Positions 11,261-22,751 of a stretch of 64,000 bases of DNA are shown here, piece after piece. The notes beneath the pieces are model-generated. The model made no database searches. It worked only from the letters and a program-made list of their open reading frames with translations, and was not told the origin of the DNA. Each line of letters opens with the position of its first letter. Position 1 is the first letter of the stretch. Both the position numbers and the translations under genes were made by a program. Source of the stretch: Branchiostoma floridae (taxonomy: Eukaryota > Chordata > Leptocardii > Amphioxiformes > Branchiostomatidae); the NCBI RefSeq assembly GCF_000003815.2, contig NC_049989.1, forward strand, positions 15,626,883 through 15,690,882. Direction: 5' to 3'.

Positions 11261-11489
11261 GGTGGTATCTCACTGCACTGGGGGCACTGGTGCGGCACTA
11301 CGGGGCTCGTTCACTGTTGCGTTATTTTTTCCAATTTTTTTTATAATTTAGATATTGCGCAATATGTAAAAGGATGACAACAAATACACCAAACGTAAGA
11401 AAGTTCGTTCTTTATCTCTGAATTTCGTTGAGTAATCTTTCGAACCCCGCAGTGCCGCACCGGTGCCAGAAGTGCAGTGAGATACCAAC
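11261..11489. mobile_element. CTCACTGCAC inverted-repeat element, copy 4, TTAA flanks
   Basis: GGTGGTATCTCACTGCAC to GTGCAGTGAGATACCAAC with TTAA directly on each side (11257-11260, 11490-11493). TTAA duplication is the mark of piggyBac-type insertion, so the family is probably a piggyBac-mobilised MITE. Confidence 0.85.
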
Positions 11490-11805
11490 TTAACATGTGT
11501 AAATCTAAAAGTTTCCAGATTATACGGTCGTTCTGAACATCGCTGATAATACGACACACATCCTCCCAAGTCTAATCATGCCTAGAGGGCAAGGGGGTTG
11601 ACTGTATAATACGGCGTTAATTTGTTGCAAATACCCCTGAGAGAGCCCAGATCGCCCGGAACAGGATTACACGGATTATAAAGATGGAATTAGAGGTCAC
11701 TAAGGGTGAAGTAGTTTGCTCAGATCTCCGCCTGATTTGTCTGGCTGATGGATCTTTCGTGATAAGCGATATCTAGGAAATGATCTCAACCGAACAGGGC
11801 TCACC

Positions 11806-11844
11806 TAGGCCACACCAATTGTATTTGTTGTTTCTGTGTTGTTG

Positions 11845-11875
<31 letters not shown>

Positions 11876-12227
11876 CAAAAAAAAATTGGGTCGATTGGTC
11901 GAAAAAAATTTTTTCAATTTTTGCAAAAATTCGGGTGTAGGAGAGATCAAGGGGCTTACTCAAGTTTCACAACAGAAATAACAACATTTAGGGGGTCCCT
12001 GGTAGTAAAGTTCAAAGTTTGAAGAAAGATGATAAACGTACCGTCCAAAATAGGCACATATAGCTACTGGAATTTGAGGCCCATAGTTAATTTGAGAAAG
12101 GAGAGGCAGCGGAATTTTGTCAACACGAGGTGCGGCCATCAATTTCAAAAGTTTTTTTTTTTTTCAAATCGGAAAAAAATAGCGTCGGGAAATCCGAGAA
12201 ACAACAAATAAAATTGGCGTGGCCCTT
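11806..12227. mobile_element. AGGCCACACCAATT inverted-repeat element, copy 1
   Basis: ~420 bases with ~35-base arms (ATTTGTTGTTTCT... / ...AGAAACAACAAAT). Inside: long T run (11848-11875), CATTTAGGGGGTCCCTGGTA, GAATTTGAGGCCCATA. Two further copies of key words at 32344-32711. Confidence 0.82.
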
Positions 12228-13383
12228 CGATAATAGATCGGCATCATGCAACCTTCTCCAACTGTTTACGAGCTTACGATACATCATTTCTCCTTGCGGG
12301 CGTTTAGAGCTGCTCACACATCATTTTTTCCTTAATGAAAAATTACGAGAGTTCCTGACTACATGACCTTTTGGTGCGGGTACCAGGTAAATTGACGAGT
12401 GGAAGGAATCACACTTTCAATAGTACGAGATATCTTTACTCAATGAGGCATTTGAAGCCAACTATTACAGAGGAATACACTTTATGGTTGTGATTATTTT
12501 AACGAGCTGTGTAAATGTCAGTGTTCAATAAAAATTTGCACGTACAACTACTGACATCGTGAAAGCACTACGTAAGTTTGTAACACAATCTGCAACCTTT
12601 GCAATGTGAAAATTTACAATCTGGTTTATCATCACACAAGTCAAGTATGTGAACCGACTGCAATATATCACTAGATAACGGTAAGCTTAAAAGGTCAAGT
12701 TGATCATATATGATATAACCGTACATCACATACTTAATGTATGCTCAAACGCTTATGGCATGATACTTAAAAAGAAAAGAAAAAGATTTTTTGATAGTCC
12801 TATCTTAAACCTATTAAAAACGAATACTTGCCCGGTACTGTACATGTAGTCAAGTTAGACATGCATTATCTGAGAATAAATACAGAGAATAAATACATTG
12901 TTAAAGTCTAAAAACCTATTCAAAATTATATTTGCTAGTACAGTAAACTTCTAACATATTGCACACGACAACATAATTGAAGCATGTGCACTGTCAATCT
13001 TCTTATACAAGGTGTGTGAATAAATCATGCTACAACTAACATTTTTACTTCAAACGAAAAACGTAACCCTTGTCTATTTGTCTTAACACTTTCTATAATA
13101 TAGTCTTAGTGGTGTTAATGAACACGAACCTTATGTATTTATTACATCTTGATATGACACAACGTTGTGTCACGGTCAACTGAAGGGCAAAGAATTGACA
13201 AATTGGCTTTGTGCCTAATAATGCAATATTGTGTATGATGTAACAGAGTCTCCAGGATGACAACCTTATCAAGAAAGCATGCAATAACATGGAGACAACT
13301 AATAACATCATCGAATACAACCAGAGAAGCAGGTATGTAGGCACGTACAGGTATAGTTAGTCAGGTTTAGTTTGATATATACA

Positions 13384-13995
13384 CTTGTCAGTATTTCTAA
13401 AGATATTTTTGATATCTGTAAGGTACATTACATCTTATAGAGAACAAAATTCAATTCGAAAGCTAACCAACATCTCTTAAGTAAGAATTGTGACTACTAT
13501 TTCTCCACATTCCTTTGCATGTAACGTTCGATAAAGATAGTTGTCACTTGTCAGTATTATTTGAAAGAAATATCTTTCAGGTGCATTAAACGTTCCTGTT
13601 AACAAACGTTCATGCCCAAAACTAGTCAACATCCTTCAAGCAAAATTTGTTACTGCTAGTTCTTCACATTCTTCTGTAAATGCCCTAGTCCTGGCATAAT
13701 ACAGTCAGTATTTTTGACAGATACATGACATGTTAATACATGTCGAGTACTTTATTGACTTGTTTTGAACAAAATTCAATACCTATACACATACCCTAAG
13801 TAACGTTTGTGATTGCTAGTTCTTTACATTCATCTCTAAGTGACCAAGTCTTATTGTAATCATACGCTTTTCAGTGTTTCTAAATATGCCTGCAATATCG
13901 TTCAGGTACTTAACATGTTATTGTGAACAAAATAACTCAAGAACCCTCCAGAAATATTTTCCTTAGTTCTTTGTATTATGCAAGTGACCTACCTG
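13384..13995. repeat. Diverged tandem array, ~160-base unit, four copies
   Basis: Anchor words CTTGTCAGTATTTCTAAA, CTTGTCAGTATTATTTGA, CAGTCAGTATTTTTGACA and TTTTCAGTGTTTCTAAAT at 13384, 13548, 13704 and 13870; other shared words GGTAC-TTA-CAT, GAACAAAATTCAAT, AGTTCTTTACATTC. Lies ~0.8 kb past the HFM1 stop. Confidence 0.8.
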
Positions 13996-14820
13996 TAATG
14001 AAATATTGTGTTGTCCTCATTTTGCATCAAAGTCTGTGAATTCAAACACCCCCAATTTCGTTTGACAATTTGCAATAATGTTCTGAAGCAATTTTAAACC
14101 TTGTAACAGCAAGATTTACTCCACGTGTCCTTACAAGCTATGTGAGAAATAGTAATCTTCTTTAACTTAAGAGAGAAACGCCCTGCGATTAATCTTGATT
14201 GCTCTTCCGGAAAATAATACTCTAATCATGAAATATTTTCGGTGATAACATCAACGGTGCTACAAGCGGAAAATGCCATGGTATGTTGTCTCGTCTTGGG
14301 AAATCTAGCACAAATGTCAACAATAATTGATGAATTGTTATCGTAAACTAGCACATTGCTTACACTGTAAATCTAAGTGAAATGCAATTAATGATGTCAG
14401 TTCCATCCTTGAGGTAAGAAAAATGAAGGTCTCTCAAGGGCTAGATATTTCTTAAGGTTAGCCAAACAGAGTGGAGACTTCCATACCCCCTCTGAAACTT
14501 TTAATTCTAATTTTTGTTTTTAATTCTAATTTTTCTGCAACAAGACTTTCAATTCCTCAAGTACATAAGGTCCCTCACATGTCAAACTCTTCATGCCTTT
14601 TCATAAACATCCACGCTGCTCTATTCTGTAATAGAGTCTAGGCTACCTTGGTATTCAATTATGATTGTGTGCCCCTCACAATTATGATGTGATATATAAC
14701 TAAGTAGATGATTGATATGCGTGAAAGTTCACCTGTGTTTGTTGTTAAAATGATACAGATGATTGCTCTTCTCCACTCTGTGACAGGATGGTAACTACTA
14801 AGTCCACTGCTTTCTGTACC

Positions 14821-17800
14821 TCAGAATATACCGGCAAAGATGCTGTTGAAAGTGTCTTGAGCCTCGGCTGCAGCATCCTCCAGCCTGCAAAGGATCTCAT
14901 ATGGTTTATCAATCTTTATTAATTAAGGCCATGCTGACTTACATGGATGACATCAATTTTTCTATAGTTTCCATAAAAAGGTTTTCAACCATACTGTATT
15001 TTTGTCATATGTAGCAAATAAGCTGAAAGTCCTAAGCAAAGTATTTCAAATGTCAAAGAAGAATAAGACATGAAAGAAAAAAGACCTTATTGTTTGGTAT
15101 ACCATTCTGTGTGTGTTCAGTCATTTGTTCAACCTTACTGAACACTTCGATTTTGGTAATGAGGGCAGCTTCTTTAATTTGTACAACTGCATCAGTTTCG
15201 GGGTGCCCAGAAGACATCATCCATGTAATAGTGCCAGTGCCAGTGTGGCCCAAGACTCAAATGCATTTATTTGGATTCATATGCATCCTAAAACCATTGC
15301 ATATAAGCTACAACTGATATTATTTTAAAAAATCTTACAAAAATTCAAAAGCCAACTCAAAGAGACATGAAACAAGAAATTAACCTGGTGTCTTCATTTG
15401 TGAAGAAAGATGGAAGAGATTTGTTGAAAGCAACCAAATCAGGAGATTCGCTCTTGAGTGACGCAGGTCCTGGATTCTTCAGGATGGAACGTGGCTCCTC
15501 ACTGGTTGTCAGAAAACTGTCCAAAGTGAAAGCCTCTGGAGGACTCTTCACTTGATCGTCAGAATTACTCTTTCCATTCTTTGGTGTTTCTCCCTACAAT
15601 GTTTATTCAATGAAAAATAAAAAGGTTTTGTCTTTACTTTTTCTGAAGATAATGTGGTAATTATTTTCAATGGCTACTCTGTTTTTACATAATGATGTCC
15701 AGCAAGAATTGAGTAAAAATAATCGTTAAGATTCACACTTAAGAGCAACACTCTACAAGCAAACTATCTTACCACAGTGAGTGAAAACCCAGAATATATA
15801 TCTTAATAGTAAGTTATTGCAAATCCATGCTATGATGCTGCCTAGAGTATGTATCACAGCTGAAGTGTATCAGAGGTTGCACTATGCAGCTGTGTTTGAG
15901 TCTTAACGTGGCCTGAAAGAACTGTCACGTCCCATTGTGAAATGTCAAGTATTAATATATGCTTCATGGAGGTGCAGATCTGCACAGAGGCTGATAACTT
16001 TCAAAGTCCTGCAAGGGAAATGGACACAATCTATCCGCCATTCACGCATCCTAAATTCCACGCTGACCCGTAGCGAGGGTGTCCCTAATCTGTGCTTATG
16101 GAATGTGGAATGCTGTGAGGAAGATCTATCTTTATTCTCAAGGGAATTATATAGTTGTTCCCCTGTTAACATCCACAAGGACATTACAGTAACTGTAAAT
16201 GCAGAAATGTTTGCGGTGGTTTTATGTTCGCTGTTTCATGTGGCCGCTTCAACGTGAATTCAAAGCCACCGCGAACATTATCCTTTACAGTTTGTGACTA
16301 CAGTGTGTCGCACTGCCGTGAACTCAAAAACACTGCAAACACATTGTCCAGCTACCGCAAAATTGAATCCCTGCAAACACAAATGTATTTACAGTATTTT
16401 CCCCTACAATAGGAAAGAACACATCTTGTCCCTTGTAGAATTTGCCTGGTACAAATATCTCAAGTTAACATCGTTACCTAAGGCCACAGCAAGTAAATTT
16501 TATGCAGACTGCAAAAATAGTGCAATAGGGCAGAAAAAAAAACAAGATGGGTGAAAAAAAACAAGATGGCTACATTTTCAAAAATAGGCACCATAAAGTT
16601 GCAATGAATGTTGTAACAAGAATTAAAGGGACAAAACATGGTATCAGAGCCAACCAGGCATTCATTCCCGTATTCAAGACATGTACTGGTGTGGTAAAAG
16701 TGACACTAGTGTGGTAGACTGGCATCACCAACAAAGTTGGTAACCACACTTCCATTTTGGTGTCACTTTTACAACTATCCAATAAGTTTCATTTCTACAA
16801 CTACAGCCCTGGGTACCTCGCAACTTTCACTTGTACAGTCAAGTACAATTATTAGGCTACAACACAACATATTTGCTCATTTTGGTACTTAATCGTCATG
16901 TTGACCATCCCTGCAGAAGAACAAATTTAAAAATTTTTTTTCTTTCTGAAATCAGGCGAAAATTAATGCGCGCACTGATGTCATCCATAAAATTTACTTG
17001 CTGTGGCCTAAAATAAAGACTATCCAACTTTCATGGAAAATATATTTGGAGCAATATCATCTTCTTGATTTGTCCAAAAACAAGGCGAGTAATACCCACC
17101 AGAGAAGGGTGGTCCTTCAATGGAGGACGTTCCTCCTGAAGTTGCCGACCAGAAGTGAAGTCCCTGTCTGAGGTGCTGAATTTATTGCTGTCGACCTCTT
17201 TGACATCAAACAGACCCTTTGCCCATGTTCCTCCATAGCCATCATTCTTCTCCCTATAGAGGAATACAAATTAGGTAATTACACACACTGGCTTATGGTT
17301 TACTACAAAAGCTACAATTTCAGAAGGAGCTAATCAATAGTGTTACTGTCCTTGGTGCTAGATTCCCAGCTGCAACCCTTTACAACATGACCCCTCTGAG
17401 TTTACATTGTGCCAATTTTTCTTTTCTTTGTTAACATCCAACACACCATGAAGAGAGTAACAAGTAGTATCATTTCCAGTGTAATTTCATCCAATTCACA
17501 ACCTCCAACTGCTACTAGCATTAAAAGCACAACTCAATCAAACTTTTGAGTTTCAAATGCATCTTCTACACAAGACAGCATGCACGTACAGGTACAGGAA
17601 TACTTGATCATGTGATTCAGGGACAAAGTTGTATGAAAACAGATGAAACACACCGACACATAAGTGGGCCATGCATGTTACCGCATAAGCCCCTTGTTGG
17701 CATGAACGATAATGATGGATAAGTGCTCTATGATAGATGGGCGCCACCTTGTGGTTTGTGACATCCGAGACTCGTGGATCTCCCTTGCAGAACAGAAGTC

Positions 17801-20800
17801 CTCAGCCCCTGGGGTAAAAGGAGGGGGCACGGAAGCTCGGTATCTCCCTACCGTGGGGCTTTGAGTGGCAGTTCTCCTAATGGACAATGAATAAGCAATT
17901 ACTCAATACAGAAGGGAAAGAATCTCAACAATACATTTACAGGGCTGTGGACAGTTCTGAAGACACATACTTCATTAGAACGATGAATGCTTCTCTTAGC
18001 TGAGATTTTATCTAAGGTGTCAGTCCATCAATCAATCAATGAATCAAGTCTGTTCTATGAAGGATAGGTGCTATGAAGGTTTAAGGACCTTGATACATTA
18101 CACAACATAGTTTGTCAGGATTAGGATATTTAACACCAGTGGTTGTTTCCTGCGACAAAATGAAAGTCGTATGTCAAACTAATTTCTTCACAACGCAAGG
18201 GCATTAAAACGTATACGGGATGGCAGTTTTTACTTAAAACTCACCCTGTGTTATGTTCGGATTGCTTTCTCTGTGCAGACTGAGGATAGGGAACTGGATA
18301 TGCAGGGGCCTTTACGGTTGGCTTTGGGTATGTAAATGTCTTGGTAGCAATGTTAGAGGCAGATGGAGTCTTCCAGGCAAACACCTTGCCCTGTCTCCTA
18401 ACGGATCCAGTTTCTGGCGTCCTTGCCTGCATTTGGCCATGCATTGATTGATGACGATCTTTACTGTTTGGCAACTCCTCTTGAGGTTGTGTATCCACAT
18501 ATTCTGAAAGATGACAATACAATGACTAAGGGTAAATCTAGCATTTATGGTCATTTCTTTTAAAGAACCCAACAAACAGACTGGCAAAATGCCGGAAAAA
18601 ACATTGGCATCCTCCTTCAATGGCAATGCCACAAAGTCAAGAAATGACAAATCTCTTCTCTTAAGAGGTACGTATTTCAAGGTTGTCTACCTTTGAGTCA
18701 ATAACCATGGAAGTGCATTATTCATAAAGCTTCAATCAGCCATCTTCAGGCATAATTTGTCAGCTATAGACATGTTCTAATGTATGGCAGCTATAAACAT
18801 GTTCTAATGTGCTAAAGCTTAGTATTACTATTAGTACCTCAACTGTGAAAAAGGTGAGACTTTACCCCGCATGACAACATGCAAGAGTCATGTTGCTAAT
18901 ACAGTAATCCATGACTCCCTAATACCCCTGTCACATTATCCACGATCTTCAGGCGTATCGATGGAAGATCGGCCATATTTAAGATCGACCGAGGGTTGCG
19001 CGTATTTTTCACCTGAAAACTGTCACTGTCACATATAAGCCATACTTTGTACCTTGTACAATTGTTGTGCAATAAAGTTATTATTATAAGCGAGGCTCGG
19101 GCAATTGCCACAGAATCGTCGTCCAATCGATTTTCACCAAATGTGACAGGGGTATAAACAAGAATGACACGTATCTGACCGAGGACGTACGAGGTAATGC
19201 TGCTTCAGCGTTTTCAAAAAGATCATCTTCTCCATCCTCCCAGGGGTCATCATCAGTAGCTTCCATCTCTGATTGCGTCTCATTGCACCTAGTTTTGGAA
19301 TGGGGTAATTTCATCACTTGGTGGCTTCAAAGATATTGGTTCTTAGAATTATTATCAAATTCTCTCAATATTGGGGTCCAACATATCTAGTACACATCTC
19401 GTACTCAAATTAAGACAATCATTGATATACAATTAAGAACAGCGATTCAATTTTCTTGCTTCATTATTAAGAACTGCTTATGCAGTAGATTACCATAAGA
19501 CATGGTTTAAAGCCATATCTTATCATTCGAGGCATGAGAAGTATAAAAAGTGGAATATGATCTAACTGTGTACTCTGTGTCTACACTCCTTATGAATATG
19601 TGCTATGAGTATGAATGTAAGTTACATTTTGTATAACAAAATAGAAATTTCATACCATTCTTGCTAAATGTACATGACATTGTACAGTTTCTGGTACATG
19701 TACAAAATTTACTTTGAGTTCTGTTCTTTTTGTGTTGGAACAAAGCTAAAACTTCACATCTATTCATGACTGTACAGTAATTACTTTCATACTTTAATAT
19801 ATGCATAACACAGACAGCAATGAAATTAAGCACCTGCAATTCCCTGACAGCTTCTAAGTAGAGTAATTATGAGAGCTCAAACTCAGCCATGAAAATTATC
19901 TACGGCAAACTTGAACACATGCCAAAGACTTTCATGAAATTATATAGGGAACAATTTAAATCAACCATGGAGAGAAATTAATCAATCAAACAGTGCAGAG
20001 ATTAAGGAATGGATTAAAAGCAAACGGGATTTTGGAACGACCTCTGCGGTACTCTTCCTCGCACAAAGCTTCAACTTCACATCTATCCATGACTATACAG
20101 TAATTACATCATCATCATCATCATCATCGCGGGCTGCTTGCCCGGACCAAGTCCACCCTCTCCTTCCAGAATTACTTTCATACTTTAATATATGCATATC
20201 ACAGACAGCAATAAAATAAGTACATGTATTTGTGATTCACAGCTTCTAAGTAGAGTAATTATGAGAACTGATCAAACTAAGCCATGAAAATTATCTACGG
20301 CAAATTTGAACACATGCCAAAGACTTTCATGAAATTATATAGGGAACAATTTAGATCAACCGTGGAGAGAAATTAATCAATCAAACAGTGCAGAGATTAA
20401 GGAATGGATTAAAAGCAAACGGGATTTTGGCACGACCTCGGAGGTACTCTTTCGCGCACACTCGGACCAACAAAGGGCTGCCTTCTGGCGCTACTCCTCA
20501 ACACCTGGTTCTGAATCGCTGGGTTCCTATTCATCAAAGGATGGGTGGAGATTATTAAAAAGCAATGCAATTACACAAGCAATCAGCAGTAATTCAAATG
20601 AACGTCGGCTAAAAGAGTTAAGTAAGACGAGGCATATTTCAATGGTAGTGATATCCACTGTGATCCTTAATTGGAAAATGTATCATCAACAGTGGGTTAG
20701 GCGTCAGTGTGAAGGAGTATCTTAAGGGATCAACATAATCAATTGATGGAAACTCAGTACCATATAAAAGGCCGTTTTGATTCAATTATACGGATGACAT

Positions 20801-22751
20801 TTTCTGGGAGCCTAAAACTGATGCAAGAGTGCAAAGAATAAAAAGTTTGGCAAAAAAATTAAGAGATCAACCTAATCAATTGATGGAAACTCAGTACCAT
20901 ATAAAAGGCCGTTTTGATTCAATTATACGGATAACATTTTCTGGGAGCCTAAAACTGATGCGAGAGTGCAAAGAATAAACAGTTTTGGCAAAAAAATTAT
21001 GAAATCTAAGCAGTCAGGTTGGTTGACTAGATGACTTAATACACAGAGTATTATGTATACTGAACAATTATCATAGATTCTTCAATTATAATAATTATTG
21101 TTCTTCCACATCTTCTTTTTTGACTGTGAAATTGACTGTGGCATTCTATTAGGCATTTAACTTTAGCATCTATTTTTCACTAATTTTCCTGTCAGTATAC
21201 GTAATATATTTTCCTCATATCATACCTGCTTTGTACAATTTACATTGTACAGTATAGTAGGAAACTATTGGGGGGGAAACAATGCAAAATTGATGTGATG
21301 GATGTCAGCCATATAATAGAATCAACAAGGCCTAAAGATAGATGACAAGCATGCTTGAATGAAGGAGATCACCTTTGAGAGGATGATAACTTCTGCTTAA
21401 AGCTGAATGTGCTCGGCTTCTTCTTTGCATTCTGATCTTGCCACTGCAATGGGAACGTTCCCTCACTTTGCAGTGGCTGATACGTGTCAGTATCGGTAGG
21501 CTGATGAACCTCAGAAGTCGAGAAATCTGTACCAGATCTTTGGCCATCTGCCATCCATGGAAAGCAATCTGCACGGAAGTAACAGAAACGAAAAGGTCTT
21601 CAGCATTATCGGTCGTGCTCTTGCTTGCAAAGCAAGCGGAACAATACTGCAGGTCATTTGTTCCAGACGGTGGACCAGGTAATCGTTTCTTGTGCAAAAA
21701 ATGGACCTGTGTGCTGGTGAATCAAAGAAATCTTTAGATGTTGGTAAGGAAAACAATCTATCTCTGCCATGCAGTGGATTTGATTCATATTAGGTATGTA
21801 TGTACTGCAGCAGGTCAGGATATGCTCTGATTCCTAAATATATGTTGGTACTGATTATCAAAGATTGGACACTCATACCAAAAGACTGCAGTTATCAATA
21901 ATAGGATTTCACTTAATGAAGACTGTCTTTTTTCCATCACTGTCATCATCATTCATCATATTTCGTGACTCAGTTTATTATGTCAGCAATTTCATTAGGT
22001 TAATTGGTATGTCAATGGAAGACAGACCTAGTCAGAATTGAACTGAGGATGGTGACAGTCACCAAAACATCTGTTGAATAAACCACCTTTTTTTTTAAAA
22101 CGAGATTGTTCAAAGCACGGTCACAAGACCACTAAGAAGTTGGAAACTGTGCACGGAGATAGCGGTGGACATTTGTTTTGAAGGCTGATAAGTTGTAGAC
22201 AGGAGGGAAACAAGAGTCGTCAAGTGAGTTCCATAATTTTGCTGTACGGGGAAAGAAACTGTTGCTGTAGAAGGACATGGAAGCCGGCAATTGAACAGTT
22301 ATAGCAATGTATTTTGTTGTTCATCATTGATCACAATGTGTGGTATCCATCCTATTCTAGCTTATGTTTGCTCATATGATCTATTCACTGTCAAATGGTC
22401 TGGCATCCAGTCAATGCAGAACAAGTGGCATTTAGATATTCGTTTACTAAAAAAAAACTATAATCCTGATTGTATTGGCTTAGAGTACAGTCCTGAGTAA
22501 TGACATGGTAACAGGCATTGAAAACTTTGACCCATTTATGCTGCTTCTAAAGATATTTGGTGCCCTAAATGACTGATGAAGTGTTTTAAAGGAGATAGAA
22601 ATTGGCCTATCAAAGATTGTGACTAAACTATTTACACAGAGGAGGGAAAAGGGCCTACCTTGTTGTTCCTCGGGTGATACATCACAGTCTAAGTCACCTG
22701 TCCACACCGTACTCAAGTCTGGCAGGGTGTCATCATTCAGGAACGCTTCAT
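14821..22751 (-). CDS. HFM1: HFM1 exons 35-42: acidic C-terminal tail
   Basis: Exons 22659-22751, 21373-21568, 19191-19288, 18245-18503, 17748-17876, 17100-17253, 15385-15593, 14821-14884 (stop 14821-14823). The tail is rich in Ser, Pro, Asp and Glu: [69 protein letters not shown]. It ends [21 protein letters not shown], close in style to the vertebrate ending GIFDGIF. Every junction keeps phase (1,2,1,2,2,0,2). It is about 250 residues longer than the human tail and poorly conserved, so it is probably disordered and protein-binding. A 2129-type element copy lies 35 bases beyond the exon 37 donor. Confidence 0.88.

Larger units (their letters stand above)
8326..14820. other. Intergenic spacer between convergent glutamate receptor and HFM1 genes
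   Basis: 6.5 kb with no recognisable exon on either strand. It holds a truncated hAT-like element at 8408-8619, the assembly gap, element copies at 8720-8830, 9256-9677, 11261-11489 and 11806-12227, a ~90-base direct duplication near 11056-11190 and a ~160-base tandem array at 13384-13995. Two ATTAAA motifs on the minus strand (14500-14505, 14519-14524) lie ~300 bases past the HFM1 stop and could serve its polyadenylation. Confidence 0.6.

Noticed and set aside
16680-16780. Inverted words GTAAAAGTGACAC / GTGTCACTTTTAC as a new small element
   Set aside because: Real pairing of 13 bases but only a vague second copy near 63455-63530; too little to define a family here.
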